From: Roridomyces roridus
Taxonomy: Eukaryota; Basidiomycota; Agaricomycetes; Agaricales; Mycenaceae
Length of the DNA: 64,000 bases
Direction: 5' to 3'
NCBI GenBank assembly: GCA_029378245.1
Contig: JARKIF010000054.1
Location: 186,001-250,000, forward strand
Below are positions 1-10,926 of the stretch, piece after piece. Under the pieces are notes generated by a model. It saw only the letters and a program-made list of their open reading frames with translations, was not told the origin of the DNA and searched no databases. The position numbers and the translations under genes were made by a program. The stretch's first letter is position 1; each line of letters opens with the position of its first letter.

Positions 1-1489
1 TCATTTTGGAAAGTATCCTCCTTAGACGCGAGAAATCCATACAAGACGCAAATGGCAAGCCCATAGTGCAATTGCCCGATAAAGAGGTTTGTTACTCTTC
101 CTTACACTGGTGTTGCCAAACGAGGATTCCTAGGTCACTATAGAGTATCTGGAATTTACGCCGATGGAGCGCAAAATCTATGCCAGCTTGTTCAATTCTG
201 CCAAGAGGGACTTTCAGCGGTTGGATGCGAAAGGGCTTGTGGGGAAGAATTATATTTTGGCGATGCTTATGCGGTAATGACACTTCTTCCTTTCCTTGGA
301 GTTGGTTCTCAACTGGTTTAGGTTACAACGGGCGGTGCTCCATCTACACCTCGTTCTCTCAGCCGACGACGAGCGCACTGTCCCTGACAGTGGTGGATCG
401 ATGGACGTCAATGAGATGATCGAGCGGTTTGCCAACGATGACGTCGAAGAGGGTTCTTCGAATGGCAACGTCTTTGCGCAAAAGGCGCTTGAGAATCTAG
501 ATCTCGACAAGGCGGATTCAGAGTGCCCGATTTGCACAGATGTTATGGCGTCGCCGATGCTAGTACCCGAGTGTATGCATCGCTTGTACGTTCCCCTTAT
601 CCGCCAGGTGATGATTCTGACTTTTGCCCAGCTGCAAAGACTGCCTTGTCTAACCGCCACCAACAAGCTCGCAAGAGCCAAAGCTGACCGTGGTTCTGAG
701 AAAGAACGACTTCCGTTCATCCACCAAGCTCGATGTGTTGGTCAGGAACCTACGTTAGTCCTGGCTCTTAGTCTGCGATATGACTGAATGCACAAACAGG
801 CCAACTTCGGGAACAAGACCCGTGCTTCCGCGTTGTCGTTTTCTCACAATTCACGTCCTTCCTTGACCTCATCCAAATCGTGCTGAAACGCGAGAGGTTT
901 GAGAATTACCGGTTTGATGGGTCGATGGATGTGAAGAAACGTGGGGTTGCGTTGGACGAGTTTAGAGAGCCGACGAGGAGGCCAAAGGTGCTTGTTGTGA
1001 GTTTGAAAGCCGGCGGTGTGGGGCTGAATGCAAGTCGTCGTTTCGTTTTCCTTGAGAGGGTTGCTAACGTGGATTGGTCTAGCTGACGACGGCGAATCAT
1101 GTATGTTAAGCTCGAAAGTCGGTCAGCCTAGGTTTAATGACCACGGAAAGATGGACTGCTGGTGGAACGCTGCAACAGAGAGTCAAGGCACGTAATTCAT
1201 TCCTTTAAGATGATCCCATATCTTACCTCCCCCAAAGCCGTCGACCGCGTCCATCGAATCGGGCAAGACAAGACCGTTTATGTAAAGCACTTTATTGTGC
1301 GCAAAGCCTTTCTCTCCTTTCTCATATGCTCAATGTGCTTCAGGTGTCCAACACGATCGAGGGCGTATCTTGCGGATTCAAAAACGCAAGACGGCCATTG
1401 TGAAGGAGGCGTTCCAGGGCAGCCGCAAGAAGGATACTGACCCGGAGAGTATCGAGAATCTGAAGATTATGTTTGGGGAGGACGATTGA
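1..1489 (+). CDS. Rad5/Rad16-type SNF2 helicase with RING finger, 3' part (5' end outside window)
   Basis: C-terminal half of a SNF2 ATPase of the Rad5 family (DNA damage tolerance translocase and E3 ligase). Exons read: about 1-86, 134-273, 322-585, then short exons to the stop at 1487-1489, separated by introns of about 46-50 bp. Visible motifs: the pre-RING segment TIEYLEFTPMERKIY, a RING start CPICTDVMASPMLVPECMHR, then VVFSQFTSFLDLIQ, YRFDGSMD, SLKAGGVGLN, LTTANHV, MDCWWNAATESQ, VDRVHRIGQ and the C-terminal ENLKIMFG, which are helicase motifs IV-VI and the family tail. The RING is incomplete: after C-K-D-C the reading frame meets TAA at about 652, or the segment is spliced out, and the last Cys pair is missing. 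It may therefore be a pseudogene or a form without ligase activity. The upstream helicase half cannot be seen. Confidence 0.8.
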
Positions 1490-1537
1490 TATTTTTTGTG
1501 CTTCTGTCGAGTTAGCACTTTTGGGGAGACTCGTGCC

Positions 1538-2151
1538 TAGTGTTTTGCCGGCTACGGCTTGAAGCCCGAAGCCGGCAGAGCCGGGGTCTGGCTAAGCCGG
1601 GCCAAGCCAAGCCCAAGCCGGGTGTGCACCCCGGCTTACGGCTCCGGCTTGGGATTTCTCAAGCCCCAAGCCGGCGGCTAAGCCCCGGCTTCCAAGCCCA
1701 ACTTCAGAGTTATCTCGGGAGTGTGTTGAGCAGACCACTCTGCACCCAATGTAACTGAAAAAATACTCAAGATCAGCCATTATTGGACTTTGAGTTTCTC
1801 GAGTCAAACGATAGTAGAAACATTGACAGCTGATGATCATTATGATTCCATCAGCTGCCGGCTGGTAATCCGACTCTCAGAAACAGTTCAGAAATCCCAC
1901 TTGCAATCTTTATTTTGGCTTTGCATCCGTCAATCTATACTACTGATGCTCCATTCAACAATAGTTCATCTGTAGAGGGTGACAAAACAGGTTTAAAAAA
2001 TCGACCAAAGCCGCCGGCTAAGCCGGAGCCGGGCCCAAGCCGGCCGGCATATCCGGCTCCGGCTTGGGCTTGGGGATTTTGAAAGCCGGAGCCGGGTCAA
2101 GCCAAGCCCAAGCCGGCGGCTTCAAGCCAAGCCGGAGCCGGGAAAACACTA
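1538..2151. mobile_element. hAT-like non-autonomous element (MITE), GCCGG-rich
   Basis: A 614-bp element flanked by an 8-bp target duplication CTCGTGCC (1530-1537 and 2152-2159). The ends are inverted repeats starting TAGTGTTTT followed by GCCGGCT/CCGGCTT-rich sequence. Both ends carry dense GCCGGCTT/AAGCCGGC motifs (about 1545-1705 and 2005-2150), which can form many hairpins; the middle (about 1740-2000) is ordinary sequence without a coding signal. An 8-bp duplication with TAG-starting ends fits the hAT superfamily. No transposase is present, so it would have moved in trans. Confidence 0.85.
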
Positions 2152-2271
2152 CTCGTGCCTGGAACGGAATTCGAGTACTTAGGATAGTGATTGTGGGCGC
2201 CGGATAAGCCTGAGAGCAGTGCGTTTGAGGTCGGTGGCAGCATGGTCCCAGCGTTCCATGACCAGAACAAT

Positions 2272-2463
2272 AGAGCGTATTGGATGTCGACAGAAAGTGG
2301 ATTTAAAAGTGGAGCGAATCTTGGCACGAGAAGTTGGGCTGATGGGACGCGCCAGGACGCGCCCAGTGGGCTCCAATGGGATCAATCCAGCGAGAGTCGC
2401 TTAAATCTGTCAAGGATTTCACTTGACAGAATTTCCACTTTTCGTCGACATCCAATACGCTCT
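2272..2463. repeat. Short inverted-repeat element (MITE-like)
   Basis: A 30-bp inverted repeat: the left arm at 2272-2301 begins AGAGCGTATTGGATGTCGAC, and the right arm at 2434-2463 is its reverse complement with about two differences. The loop of about 130 bp also has a small internal palindrome around CTGTCAAG/CTTGACAG. No clear target duplication was found, so mobility is only inferred. Confidence 0.55.
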
Positions 2464-2549
2464 GCCACGGACCTTGGCAGAATCTGAATTGAATAAGCAG
2501 GCGTATATTTCGAATCAGATGGGATCAGAGGTCGTTTGCTTCATCACCC

Positions 2550-3470
2550 ATGTACGCTCCTCCTAAGCGGGACCTCGCCGTGTATCAGTACCTACCTCCA
2601 TATAACGCCCCACGAGCTGCAGATGGCCATCTACGACCCTACAAATCCTTTGTACTGAAAAAGCCGCCGCCGCCTCTCGTATGTCTCTTCTGTATCCTCT
2701 TCTCTTCGCCGCTCGAGAATTCGTAGAATAGCGCCATCCAGCACCTTTTGCAGCGGCTCGATAGCATAACATCCAACACTGTGCTCGCCCTTTCCGACCT
2801 GTTCTATGTCATCCGGGAGATTCGCCCCCGTATGTCTTGGGTCTGGAAGGGTGGTAGTGGCGACCCGGACCTGCGCGCCGTCGACAGGCTGCACAACGCT
2901 TACCTGAATCTGCTGGCCGCGATGGACAATGTTCACCTCACCTGCGCAAAGTACTTCTTGGCCCTCCGCGCTACGACATCGAGTCATGATGCGGTCCAGG
3001 AGTTTCGGACTGCGTGCCAGCGCGTGGCAGAGCACATTACTCGGGTCACGGAAAGCTGGGACCATGTTGTCGCCGACCTCTTGGAGTACCTCCCGCTGCG
3101 CCCTCTCGAACGCCTTGAGCAGCTGCTCTCAAGCATATCCTCTTCCTACAATCACTATCCCACTCAGCGCAATAAAGTACTTGTCATACTTCCCTCCTTG
3201 CGTGGCTCAGCGCAGTGTCAAGCCGCCGTTATCAAGGACCTTTACGAGGAGCTGGAGAAGGACATTATGTTCATCGAGGCGGAGCGGCGTGCTGCAGATT
3301 TGCCGCAAACCAACCTCAATGTAGCGCTCGCCGCTCTGATTTGGCACGAATGGGGGCTGGCGCAACATCGCGAGGACATGCATTTCGCCCGGCTGTGGGA
3401 CTGGCATGGAGGGCCCAGCGATTTGGATACAACCAACTTGATAAATGGGCCACACAAGGATGAAACTTAG
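2550..3470 (+). CDS. Family A helical protein of unknown function
   Basis: I do not recognise a named domain. Exon 1 starts at ATG 2550 (MYAPPKRDLAVYQYLPPYN) and is spliced at 2678/2727 (48-bp intron) to a long exon ending at TAG 3468-3470. A possible 39-bp in-frame intron lies near 3176-3214. The protein is predicted almost all helical, with heptad-like Leu/Ala spacing and no signal peptide. It aligns by eye with the 43, 47 and 48 kb genes, sharing a segment like YxxLLAAMDNVHLTCAKYFLALR against VDLAATATKAHAACAEYLSLRR, and the later segment with RRAADLPQTNLNVALAALIW. It is thus one member of a dispersed lineage-specific family. The proline-rich N-terminus is not shared with the others. Splice choices are mine. 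Confidence 0.65.
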
Positions 3471-3520
3471 GTCGAGACTTCGTGTATGTACATGTTGTAT
3501 CATCCTGAAATCCGTCCTAC

Positions 3521-4082
3521 ATGCTCAATACTCTCCGGGTGCCGCTGAATGCTTATCGAGCAGTGGAGAGGAAGAAGATCCAGACCTCGCTTCCGGCCAC
3601 CATCATCTCCTCGGTACCTCACCCAAATATCACTCCCTTGACGCAAATTGTGCATGAAGAGCGACCACAAACTTTGCAAAACTATCTGCATGCCCATCCG
3701 CGCCCACAAGTCGTTCGAGAATGAGTTGTCCAACAACCTCGCAAATATCATGGAGACTGCCACCCGAGATGTCCTCGAGCTCATGCAGGCGTGCACCGGA
3801 ATGGGTCTCACTTTCGAGGAAACGAGAGATTCTGCATCGGCAAATAACCTCCACGTAATCGAGACCGTACTCGATGCACTGATTGAGCTCAACACGGCGT
3901 TTATGAGATATCGAGCGGGTTGTTGGATTTCGAATCGAGTGGTCTTTGAACAGCGCAGGACGGAAGATCTGGGCGTGTCGCCTCTTAACGACTTGTTCTC
4001 GGAAGAAGTGGATTATGTGCACCAACACAAGATGATGTACGTTCACTATATAAACCGATTCAATAAATACAGGTTCCGTTAA
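3521..4082 (+). pseudogene. Truncated family A paralog (C-terminal third)
   Basis: The frame ending at TAA 4080-4082 encodes a segment with LANIMETATRDVLELMQAC, FEETRDSASA and FMRYRAGCWISNRVVFEQ. This closely matches the C-terminal part of the minus-strand gene at 46.7-47.7 kb (LANIKDTAIRDMVSLMRAC and FMRYRAGCWISNRTVFEQ). The N-terminal two thirds of the family are absent; upstream frames (3521-3724) are unrelated or shifted. An ATG at 3654 could give a short protein, but a truncated gene relic is the simpler reading. Confidence 0.6.
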
Positions 4083-4149
4083 AGCATGCCTTGTGTAACA
4101 AAACTTGCAAGGATTCGTTGACATCGGACTTGGAAAAAATTCTACATAC

Positions 4150-5468
4150 TCAGAGTTTCGACGGAACTAAAGGAGGCCGTAGCATCTCGAATATCCTCGT
4201 AGCTACCTGATGCGGCTTGACTACAGGAAGCTGAATATTGGGTAAGCCTTAAGGCGTAGAAGGCAATCGACAAGCACAGCACTCACGTAGTGTCCGACAT
4301 CGTTGACGAATGCTATCGACGCCAGCTGATCGCGAGCCTCTGCACGATTCACAGCAATGAGGTCGTATACAGCGGGAGGCCTGCGGTGAGAAGTTAGCTG
4401 TCGACATGATAGGGAGTGTCGATATCATGTACCATATATCCTGGAGAGTGCCTTCTATTGTGTGCGTCGGCAGTTGGTCCAGGATTGTACGCAAAAAGGG
4501 GCCGGCGAGGAGTTGAGTGCCATTGTCCACGAAGCACGCGGTCTCTTGCTCGACGGTGGTCTTCGTCGTGATGAACCCGGGGCGCCCAGGATCTGGCATA
4601 AAGTACGTATCCTGGAATGTTGTCACAAATGGCTCAATACGAGTCTCATGCAAACTCACCTCCACGATACACAAAACATCTGGAGAGAAGGATTTCCAAG
4701 GTGTATGTGTCTGGAACCATTTCATTGCGACTTGCTTGGACGGCCAACTTGAGGTGCGGCGGGCATTCGATCTTTTAACGCCATCGTACATGAGTGCGAG
4801 ATACGGCCACACTTCGGGGCCCACGATAGGCGCTTCGACCAAGAAGAGGGACTTGAGAGGAATTGCGTGCCCATCTCGAAGGCCGTATTGCACAGCTTGA
4901 ATGCTATACATTTCATTAGTACGAGCAGACAAGAGTAACCAGAGTCTTACAGAGAGCCGCCGCCACCCGAATGACCCGCACCAACAAGGTTCTTGCGTTC
5001 AGAGGCGGATAAGATGTTGGAGGTGAGAAACGCGTGAATGGCCGATGCATATTGGAGACTTGGGACTGTATTCGTGTCAGTCATCAGCTCCCTCCGACGG
5101 ATGAGAACGCACATTGCACAGAGTAATGCTCTTTCAAAGCAGCCGCGTTCAAGAGGGCTGCTTCTCCATGGTTTGGACGCTCGACCACCCAGGCAGAGTG
5201 GACTCTGAATGATTCGGATGAGAGTCGAAAGAGTTGCTTGATTACAGGGAGCCAAGTGTCCTGGCCTGCACAATGGTGAGAACCAGAGTATTTTGAAGCT
5301 GGGTGACATACACAACGATATGCCCGACGCGAAGATGAACGTGAACCCTTCAGGATCGCAAGCTTCAAGCGTATATCGCGTCGCGACACATTGGAGGGGA
5401 CGGTCGTGGCAGTAAGCGAACTGAACGGACTTGGCTTGGAGAGGGTCCAAGAGTGTTTGAGACAACAT
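4150..5468 (-). CDS. Alpha/beta-hydrolase fold protein
   Basis: Minus-strand gene, ATG at 5468, stop at 4150-4152. Reading by frame, five or so exons join with introns of about 45-50 bp; one uses a good gtatgt donor near 5307. The protein shows the nucleophile elbow GHSGGGGS and, near the C-terminus, DVGHY, where His is the likely catalytic base; the acid residue was not fixed. A lid-like helical segment contains WPSKQVAMKWFQTHTPWKSF. The family covers lipases, esterases and epoxide hydrolases; the substrate cannot be told. No signal peptide is evident, so it is probably cytosolic or peroxisomal. It stands apart from the family A genes upstream. The TTG-initiated extension to 5528 was not used because an in-frame ATG exists. 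Confidence 0.75.
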
Positions 5469-5797
5469 GGGCGTGGGTCCATCCCGGAGATGCCAGTTGA
5501 TGGTTTGACCGGCGTATACGCGATTCAAGTTAAAGCAAAGTTAAAGCTATGGTCAGCAGCTGGACACCACCGCAAAAGAATGGCCGACGACTGGAGCAGG
5601 GCTAAGGCAAATGACACGAGGCCGTTCGATGGACGATGGTGATGGAGTGTGTCAAACAAAGCAAGACTCGGTTGCTCGATTCTCAATTGTTCATATGCGA
5701 ACCATCCCATTGAATGGAGAGAAAGAGAGATGGATTGAGGAGAGTACAGGCCAGATTATAGTAGTACAGAAAGAAAGAGATAAGCCTCGATATAATA

Positions 5798-5827
5798 CTA
5801 GTAGTATAGTAGTAGTAGTAGTAGTAG
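5798..5827. repeat. (TAG)n microsatellite
   Basis: A run of about ten TAG/GTA units inside a purine-rich stretch near the outer end of the left inverted-duplication arm. The matching place in the right arm (about 18810-18835, opposite strand) has a shorter run. Confidence 0.9.
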
Positions 5828-6122
5828 AGGGAGAATCGAGGAGAGACGAAAGAGATCTATGGAGTGGAGGGAGGGAGAGAGAAATCTAGGGTCCGAGTCT
5901 AAGCAAGTTCAAGTCTAAGCAAAATAGTCAACCCTAAGGAACCGTAAGTAAAGAGCAAGAGCGAGAAAAGAGAAGGACGCACCGCAAGATCCCGTAGCCC
6001 ATAACCAACTCGAAAATGACCCTGCAATACCCCCTCGATCGCGACGCGTCCGTCCTCGAGGTCCATAACTTGCTGAGTTGTTGTTCTTGCTGGCCAGGGT
6101 GCAGGGAGTCCAATCGCGGGTG

Positions 6123-7096
6123 CTACGCGCGTTTGCCATGATACCACCGTTTCCGGCGTCGGCGAGATTGAGGAGGGTGGGTCGGAGGAGGTGGAGGTGG
6201 AGAAGGTGACGAGCGGCGAAGATAGGCAACAATATCGAGCTGAGGAATGCGGTCAGAAGATCAGAGAGATGGAAGGTAGGTTGCGCACCAAAAGTAGAAT
6301 CCACACTAAATCCCAAGCGCAACGCAACATTATGGGTCGAAGATCGGCGTGCGAGGCGAGGGAGACGACGAGACAATGTATCTAGAAGAAAGAGTCAGAC
6401 ACGTTGAAAGAAGGAGAGAGGCGACGCACCTGGCCCATGGCCCACGAAGTCAATTCCGCCACAAAGACTCCCGAAACTCTGATCTGGAAAGAGCAATGAG
6501 AACGAGAAGAAAACGCGCTGCAGGAAACGCACCTTTCTGACACGAACCAGCAAACAACCCAGCATCGCAAACAACATATCCAGCACGAAGCGGACTCCAA
6601 AGGAGGCGAGACGGTGCTCGACACTCTCGGCGACGTAAACATCGCTCTGAGCTCCCATAACGTGGTCATAAAACATGAGCTTTGCTCCTTCCACCACGAG
6701 CGACGACAGCAGGCGGCTGGGGTCGCGAGTCGCCGTTTGAGCTATGACGAGCCAGGCGGGAAACCACTTCTCGGCGAGGTCGATGTCGAAGTCGGAGAAG
6801 ATGTCGAAGGGCGACATGGCGTATGGGGTGGGGAGAGTGGTGGGCGGAGGCGACTCGGTGGGGAACTTGAGCAGGAGGAGTGGTTCTACGTCGCGTCAGC
6901 AAAGGCAGAGAAGAGATTCTGAAGATTGCTCACCCCATGCGCAAACTGGAGCAGAGCTGTTGGTGGTGGCGGGCTTCAGGAAGTCGGTTGTAGGGACGAC
7001 AAGCCCAGGCGAGGAGGACGAAGGCGAATCGACGCTGGCGAGCAGGGAGCTGCCGACGAAGACGAGGAAGAGGCGACGAATGTGGCGAGAGAACAT
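6123..7096 (-). CDS. Unknown secreted or membrane protein, copy 1
   Basis: ATG at 7096, TAG at 6123-6125, five exons with 48-50 bp introns placed as in the copy at 17542-18522. The N-terminus (MFSRHIRRLFLVFVGSSLLA) is a convincing signal peptide. It is followed by a Ser/Thr/Pro linker, a conserved helical region (EKWFPAWLVIAQTATRDPSR), then one or two hydrophobic segments (FVLDMLFAMLGCLLV and DLVWILLLLDIVAYL), and a Pro/Arg-rich tail ending KRWYHGKRA. It is probably routed to the secretory pathway and membrane anchored. I do not recognise the family. In both copies the sequence after the stop keeps another open frame (see findings), so the true 3' end may differ. Confidence 0.6.
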
Positions 7097-7099
7097 CGT

Positions 7100-8640
7100 T
7101 GTGGTACTGGGTAAAGTGAAGAACAAACAATGGACGCCCTCATTTTATACTCGCTAGCCCTGGTCCCGTGCCAATGGCGGTGTTTGATTATTTTGCGGCT
7201 GTGCTGGATTATTCGTCACGGGGTCGTGAAATCCTATAAAAGGCAGTCGAGATCCCCAATTTGGGTTTTCTTCTTGCTTTCCTTTAGCCATCATGTAGTG
7301 TCTCAATATTATGCCCATTTGAGAAACTCGCCCAGTGTGAACAGACCCGCAAGACACGCTGAGTTACTAGAGCTGCTGGTTGCGTCGTCGACTTCACTCA
7401 AGCTCGCGCTTTCCAGCGACGCTGTCAACAAGCTTTAACAATGACGGCCGTCCAGTTTCCTAGCTCATTCTAGCAACGGCGCAAACAGAGTTCACAGATG
7501 CACGCAGGCCACTTTCTTGGCTCAAGACGCAGACAGAACGTGGGCAGACCAAGGACTTCAAGGTACGTTCCACACCAAACTATCGAGAAGAAACGAATCC
7601 CAAGCACCAGTATCATTCTCTTCAAGCGACGACAGACCATCTCCTTCGCTCGCAAGACGAAAAGCACGCTCGGGAATCGACAGACTCGGTGACGGAAAGG
7701 GCGGGCGCTGAGGTTTCTCGAGGTCCTGAGGGGTGGACGCGTTTCGCTCGTAAGTCTTCTGCCAGTGAGACCTTTCCCAAAGTATCAAATCTCGACGCCC
7801 GATTCCTACAGCCTGCTCTGCTCTCCATCATTCCCAATGCCCAGACCCATCTCCATCGCTTTAGGATCGACAAACGCGCTCGGGACGACAAATGGTGGCT
7901 CCTGCTGCGCGGTCGAATGGCGTCGTGAGGGTGGTCGTCCTGCTCTTTGTCCTGCTCGTAAGTCTTCTGAGGCTTCCACTTCAGTATCCAATCTCAACGC
8001 CCGATTCATACAGCCTTCTCTCTGCTCTTCCATTCCACTTCCACTTCGGACGGTCCGATCAGAGTCGTGTCTTGAACTGAAAGTCTGGGAAGGATGGCCA
8101 TGTGCGTGCGTCTTCTCTCTTCGGAGATTCCGGCGTTCTGACTAAAGGTCTTGCAATTGCAGGCGTGGAGAGAAGAGAGTTGCTCGTCGGCGCGCGACGG
8201 CCCGGCCATCGTTGTCATAGCGACTTGCGGGCAACGATGACTGCAAGACCGACGGCCGATCTGTCCGACACGCTCGACGACAACTCGACGATGCACTGCA
8301 ACTCAAGACTCAGTCAGGCCATCATCGCCTCTCTTCGCTCTATCTTTCGTATTGGCCATGACTTGAGCCCACTTTAGTCCCAGCAACAACGCGCCTTAAC
8401 GTGGACATCTCCTCCTTGTTGACTATGAACGAGCCCACTTGCTTCGAATTTCAACGGGTCTCGACCAGCACGAGGCGCTCATCTGTTCGACATTCCGACG
8501 CGTTTGAATGAGGAAAAGAAGAGCCGGCTTTGAAGTTCTCTTGGTATGCACACCCTCTTTCTTCATCGTCTAGCGTCTCAATTTAGCAAAGGGGCCAGTC
8601 CGCGAGGGGTAAAAAAAAGGGATAGCCGGGACAGCTCTGT
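7100..8640. repeat. Non-coding stretch with degenerate direct repeats
   Basis: No gene is supported. Two related blocks begin GTAAGTCTTCTG at about 7750 and 7958 (period about 208 bp), each followed by a CGCCCGATTC-TACAGCC-like segment. The right arm holds the same arrangement in reverse at about 16560-16930. It may be the remains of repeated exons, but no continuous frame joins them. Confidence 0.5.
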
Positions 8641-8647
8641 CTCTTTT

Positions 8648-9533
8648 CTACCAGTACCAGCCGAGCACCAGACCCACGCGCAACAGAAGCCCGCCTGCCA
8701 TGTTCCGCATTGCTCGAGCTATGCACACCCTTCTCAGCCATTCCAGTTCTTCCCTGAGCTCAGCAGCCTCGTTGATTCGAAGGAGTAGCACGTTGGGCAC
8801 GTCCTTGCCAAGGAACTCGCAGAGCGGCTCCCAGCCACTCCCTAGCTCATACTCGAGCAGCCTATCCTTCGGAGCGAGTCTCCTAACTTGGGCATGGTGC
8901 GCGCGATCCCGACTTTTCGCATTCTTTCGCGCCTCTTCGGGCGTGCTTGCGCCAAACCCGTCCGCCATCCATCTTCGCATTGATCCAACCACTCTGCCTG
9001 CCCAGAACGGGTCGAGAAAGCCTGCGACGCGGCCGAGTCGGAAGGTCCCGTCTATCAAGATGCCTAACGACTTGTACCAGCTCTCGATGTCGCGCTCCAC
9101 CAGTATTATCTTGGCCTCGGGGTACGCGTCGATGAGCTCAGCTGCAAAGACGTTGCACGGCGCATCCGTCACCGCCACACAGTGGCCTAGCAGCTTGTCC
9201 CACTCCGCCCGGCCAAACGTGCCTCTTCCCTCAAACTTGGCTGCATATGCTTCCATCCACATCTCGACGTCCTGTGCATTGGCGCAAATACTGCTGCCGT
9301 GGTAGCAATCGTTGTATCCCAATATTTCCAATGCAGCCTTTATCGCTGTGTAGAAGAGGTGAGCTATGGCTGATTCGGATATGTATATACTGACAAGCCG
9401 TTCCAGTTCGTGACATTCCCAGAGACAAGACCTCCATGGGTACGACGCGCCGACAAGTGCGTCGGTCGATGTTGGTGCTTCCCATGTCCGTAAATGGGCG
9501 TTTCAATCCAGTCGGCGGCGTTGCAGTGTCCAT
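8648..9533 (-). CDS. Sulfotransferase-like P-loop protein, copy 1
   Basis: ATG at 9533, one 49-bp intron after the P-loop, TAG at 8648-8650. The protein begins MDTATPPTG and carries VLSLGMSRTGTAS, a 5'-PSB/P-loop signature of the fungal Sulfotransfer_4 type (often mislabelled NAD epimerase). It continues ALEILGYNDCYHG, a segment with KIILVERDIESWYKS, the LLEYELGSGWEPLC motif typical of the C-terminal half, and a hydrophobic C-terminus (MAGGLLLRVGLVLGWYW) that may be a tail anchor. The substrate is unknown. The nearly identical inverted partner lies at 15169-16057. Differences include residues next to the ESW motif (YKSLG against DKSFG). Confidence 0.8.
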
Positions 9534-9582
9534 GGGTACTGGCGAACGGGCTCTTGCGCAGAGGTTTTTAATATACCCAACG

Positions 9583-10710
9583 GATTCTCCGGCATCCAAA
9601 TCTCGGGCCTCTGCGTTCTCTGTGGCAAGGATATGACCAAGTGCGTGCGCTATACAACGGAAACAGTCCTCGTAGCTGACCTCCTGCGAGTTCTGACTAT
9701 ATCCGATTCGCCGATTCGTCGCATGCACATATCCACATCACCTACTCTGCCAACGACCCTCTGGTTTCGCTCCAGGAGGCACAACGTCTCGAGAAGGAGA
9801 CTGCGGATGAACTCCTCAATTCACGCAAACTATCCCTTATTGTCGACCTCGATCAGACTTGGTCGATTCCACTGTGGGTGGGCGAGTGGCGCGCCGAGGG
9901 CGCAGCGTGGAAGGCGTGTCAGGCGGCCAAGCCGGAGGACGACACGGAACCAGACGAGGAGTGCAATCCCAATTGGAAGGCTCTCGAGCCTGAGGACGTT
10001 GGCGAATTCAGACTCACGCCCGAGATATTTTGCATGTCGGGCAAGGGAAAGAGCAAGATGATGGAGAACGACTTTTGGATGAGGTTCACCGCTGATTCGT
10101 TACGGTGGAGCTGCCGCCTAAACCTCCGTCCATGGCCAGTCGGCGACGCAATTCGATCAAGCCGAATCTGGCATATGATGTGACGGCAGGGAATCTGTTT
10201 TTGTGCTACTTTTGTGGTAGACGGGGTTCATATCCTGTTTTCCAGTGTGATACCGCTGGATACGAATCCGGAGGGGACGGAGATTTGGAGGATGGCGCGG
10301 ATGTTTGGCGCCAAGTGTTCGACAGAGCTTACTCCCGCGGTGACATATGTCGTGGCTGGCAAGGTCCGTCCCTTGGCCACAATTCTTCATACTTGGTTAG
10401 ACTAACGCCTTCATGTTAGCGCGGAACGGTCAAGGTTGATGCGGCGGGATGCGGCTCGCGTGGTACGGATTGCATCGCGTTGTGGAATCGGCAAGATGAG
10501 ACGGCGTATTTGCTTAATGGCGGACGGGGTACTCGAAGCTCAAGGAAGGACTGCCGACGAGTTGTCTTGCTCTAGATCTGTGGCGGCGGGTAAGCAACGG
10601 ATGATGATTTGGAGGAGAATGGGCATTGGGCAGACGCGAAATCTTCGGATGATGGGATGCAGGAGGAAGAGGAGGAGACGACCAGGACGATTTTCTCGCC
10701 TGTGAACTCT
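9583..10710 (+). pseudogene. FCP1-like RNA polymerase II CTD phosphatase pseudogene
   Basis: Ordered fragments of FCP1: CVLCGKDMT near the start; then, after a likely intron, EAQRLEKETADELLNSRKLS and LIVDLDQT (the DxDxT phosphatase motif); WVGEW; NPNWKALEPEDVGEFRL. The sequence then jumps to the BRCT part in another frame (GVHILFSSVIPLDTNPEGTE, WRMARMFGAKC, VTYVVAGK) and, after an intron, GTVKVDAA and ALWNRQDETAYLL before a TAG at 10573. The phosphatase core after NPNW, including the second acidic motif, is missing, and the loop after DLDQT is altered. Because of the deletion, frame changes and stop I call it a decayed copy. It begins where the left duplication arm ends. Confidence 0.75.
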
Positions 10711-10926
10711 TGTGTACCTCGCTTTCTTTTACATTACTGCTGGCTTGTACTTTAGGAAGAGACTAACATCTGTATCGGACCAAATCACAGAGACTTTTTG
10801 ACACGAAACTTCCATCTTTGTCCCTTTGATCAAACCGGTGGTCTCCCTCCGTTTTTGCCCTCCGTCGATCCTTCCCGCCCGTCCGCCCGAGGCGGCGACG
10901 TTTCTCGGTCTCGGAGTAGTTTCAAA

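Larger units (their letters stand above)
5680..9600. repeat. Left arm of a large inverted duplication
   Basis: The reverse complement of this arm matches about 15110-18985 throughout: the same two genes in the same order, the same introns, and the same non-coding stretches. At the outer end homology runs through the microsatellite to about 5680; at the inner end it stops about 70-100 bp upstream of the sulfotransferase-like start codon. Small indels and many substitutions show that the copies have diverged for some time. Confidence 0.85.
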
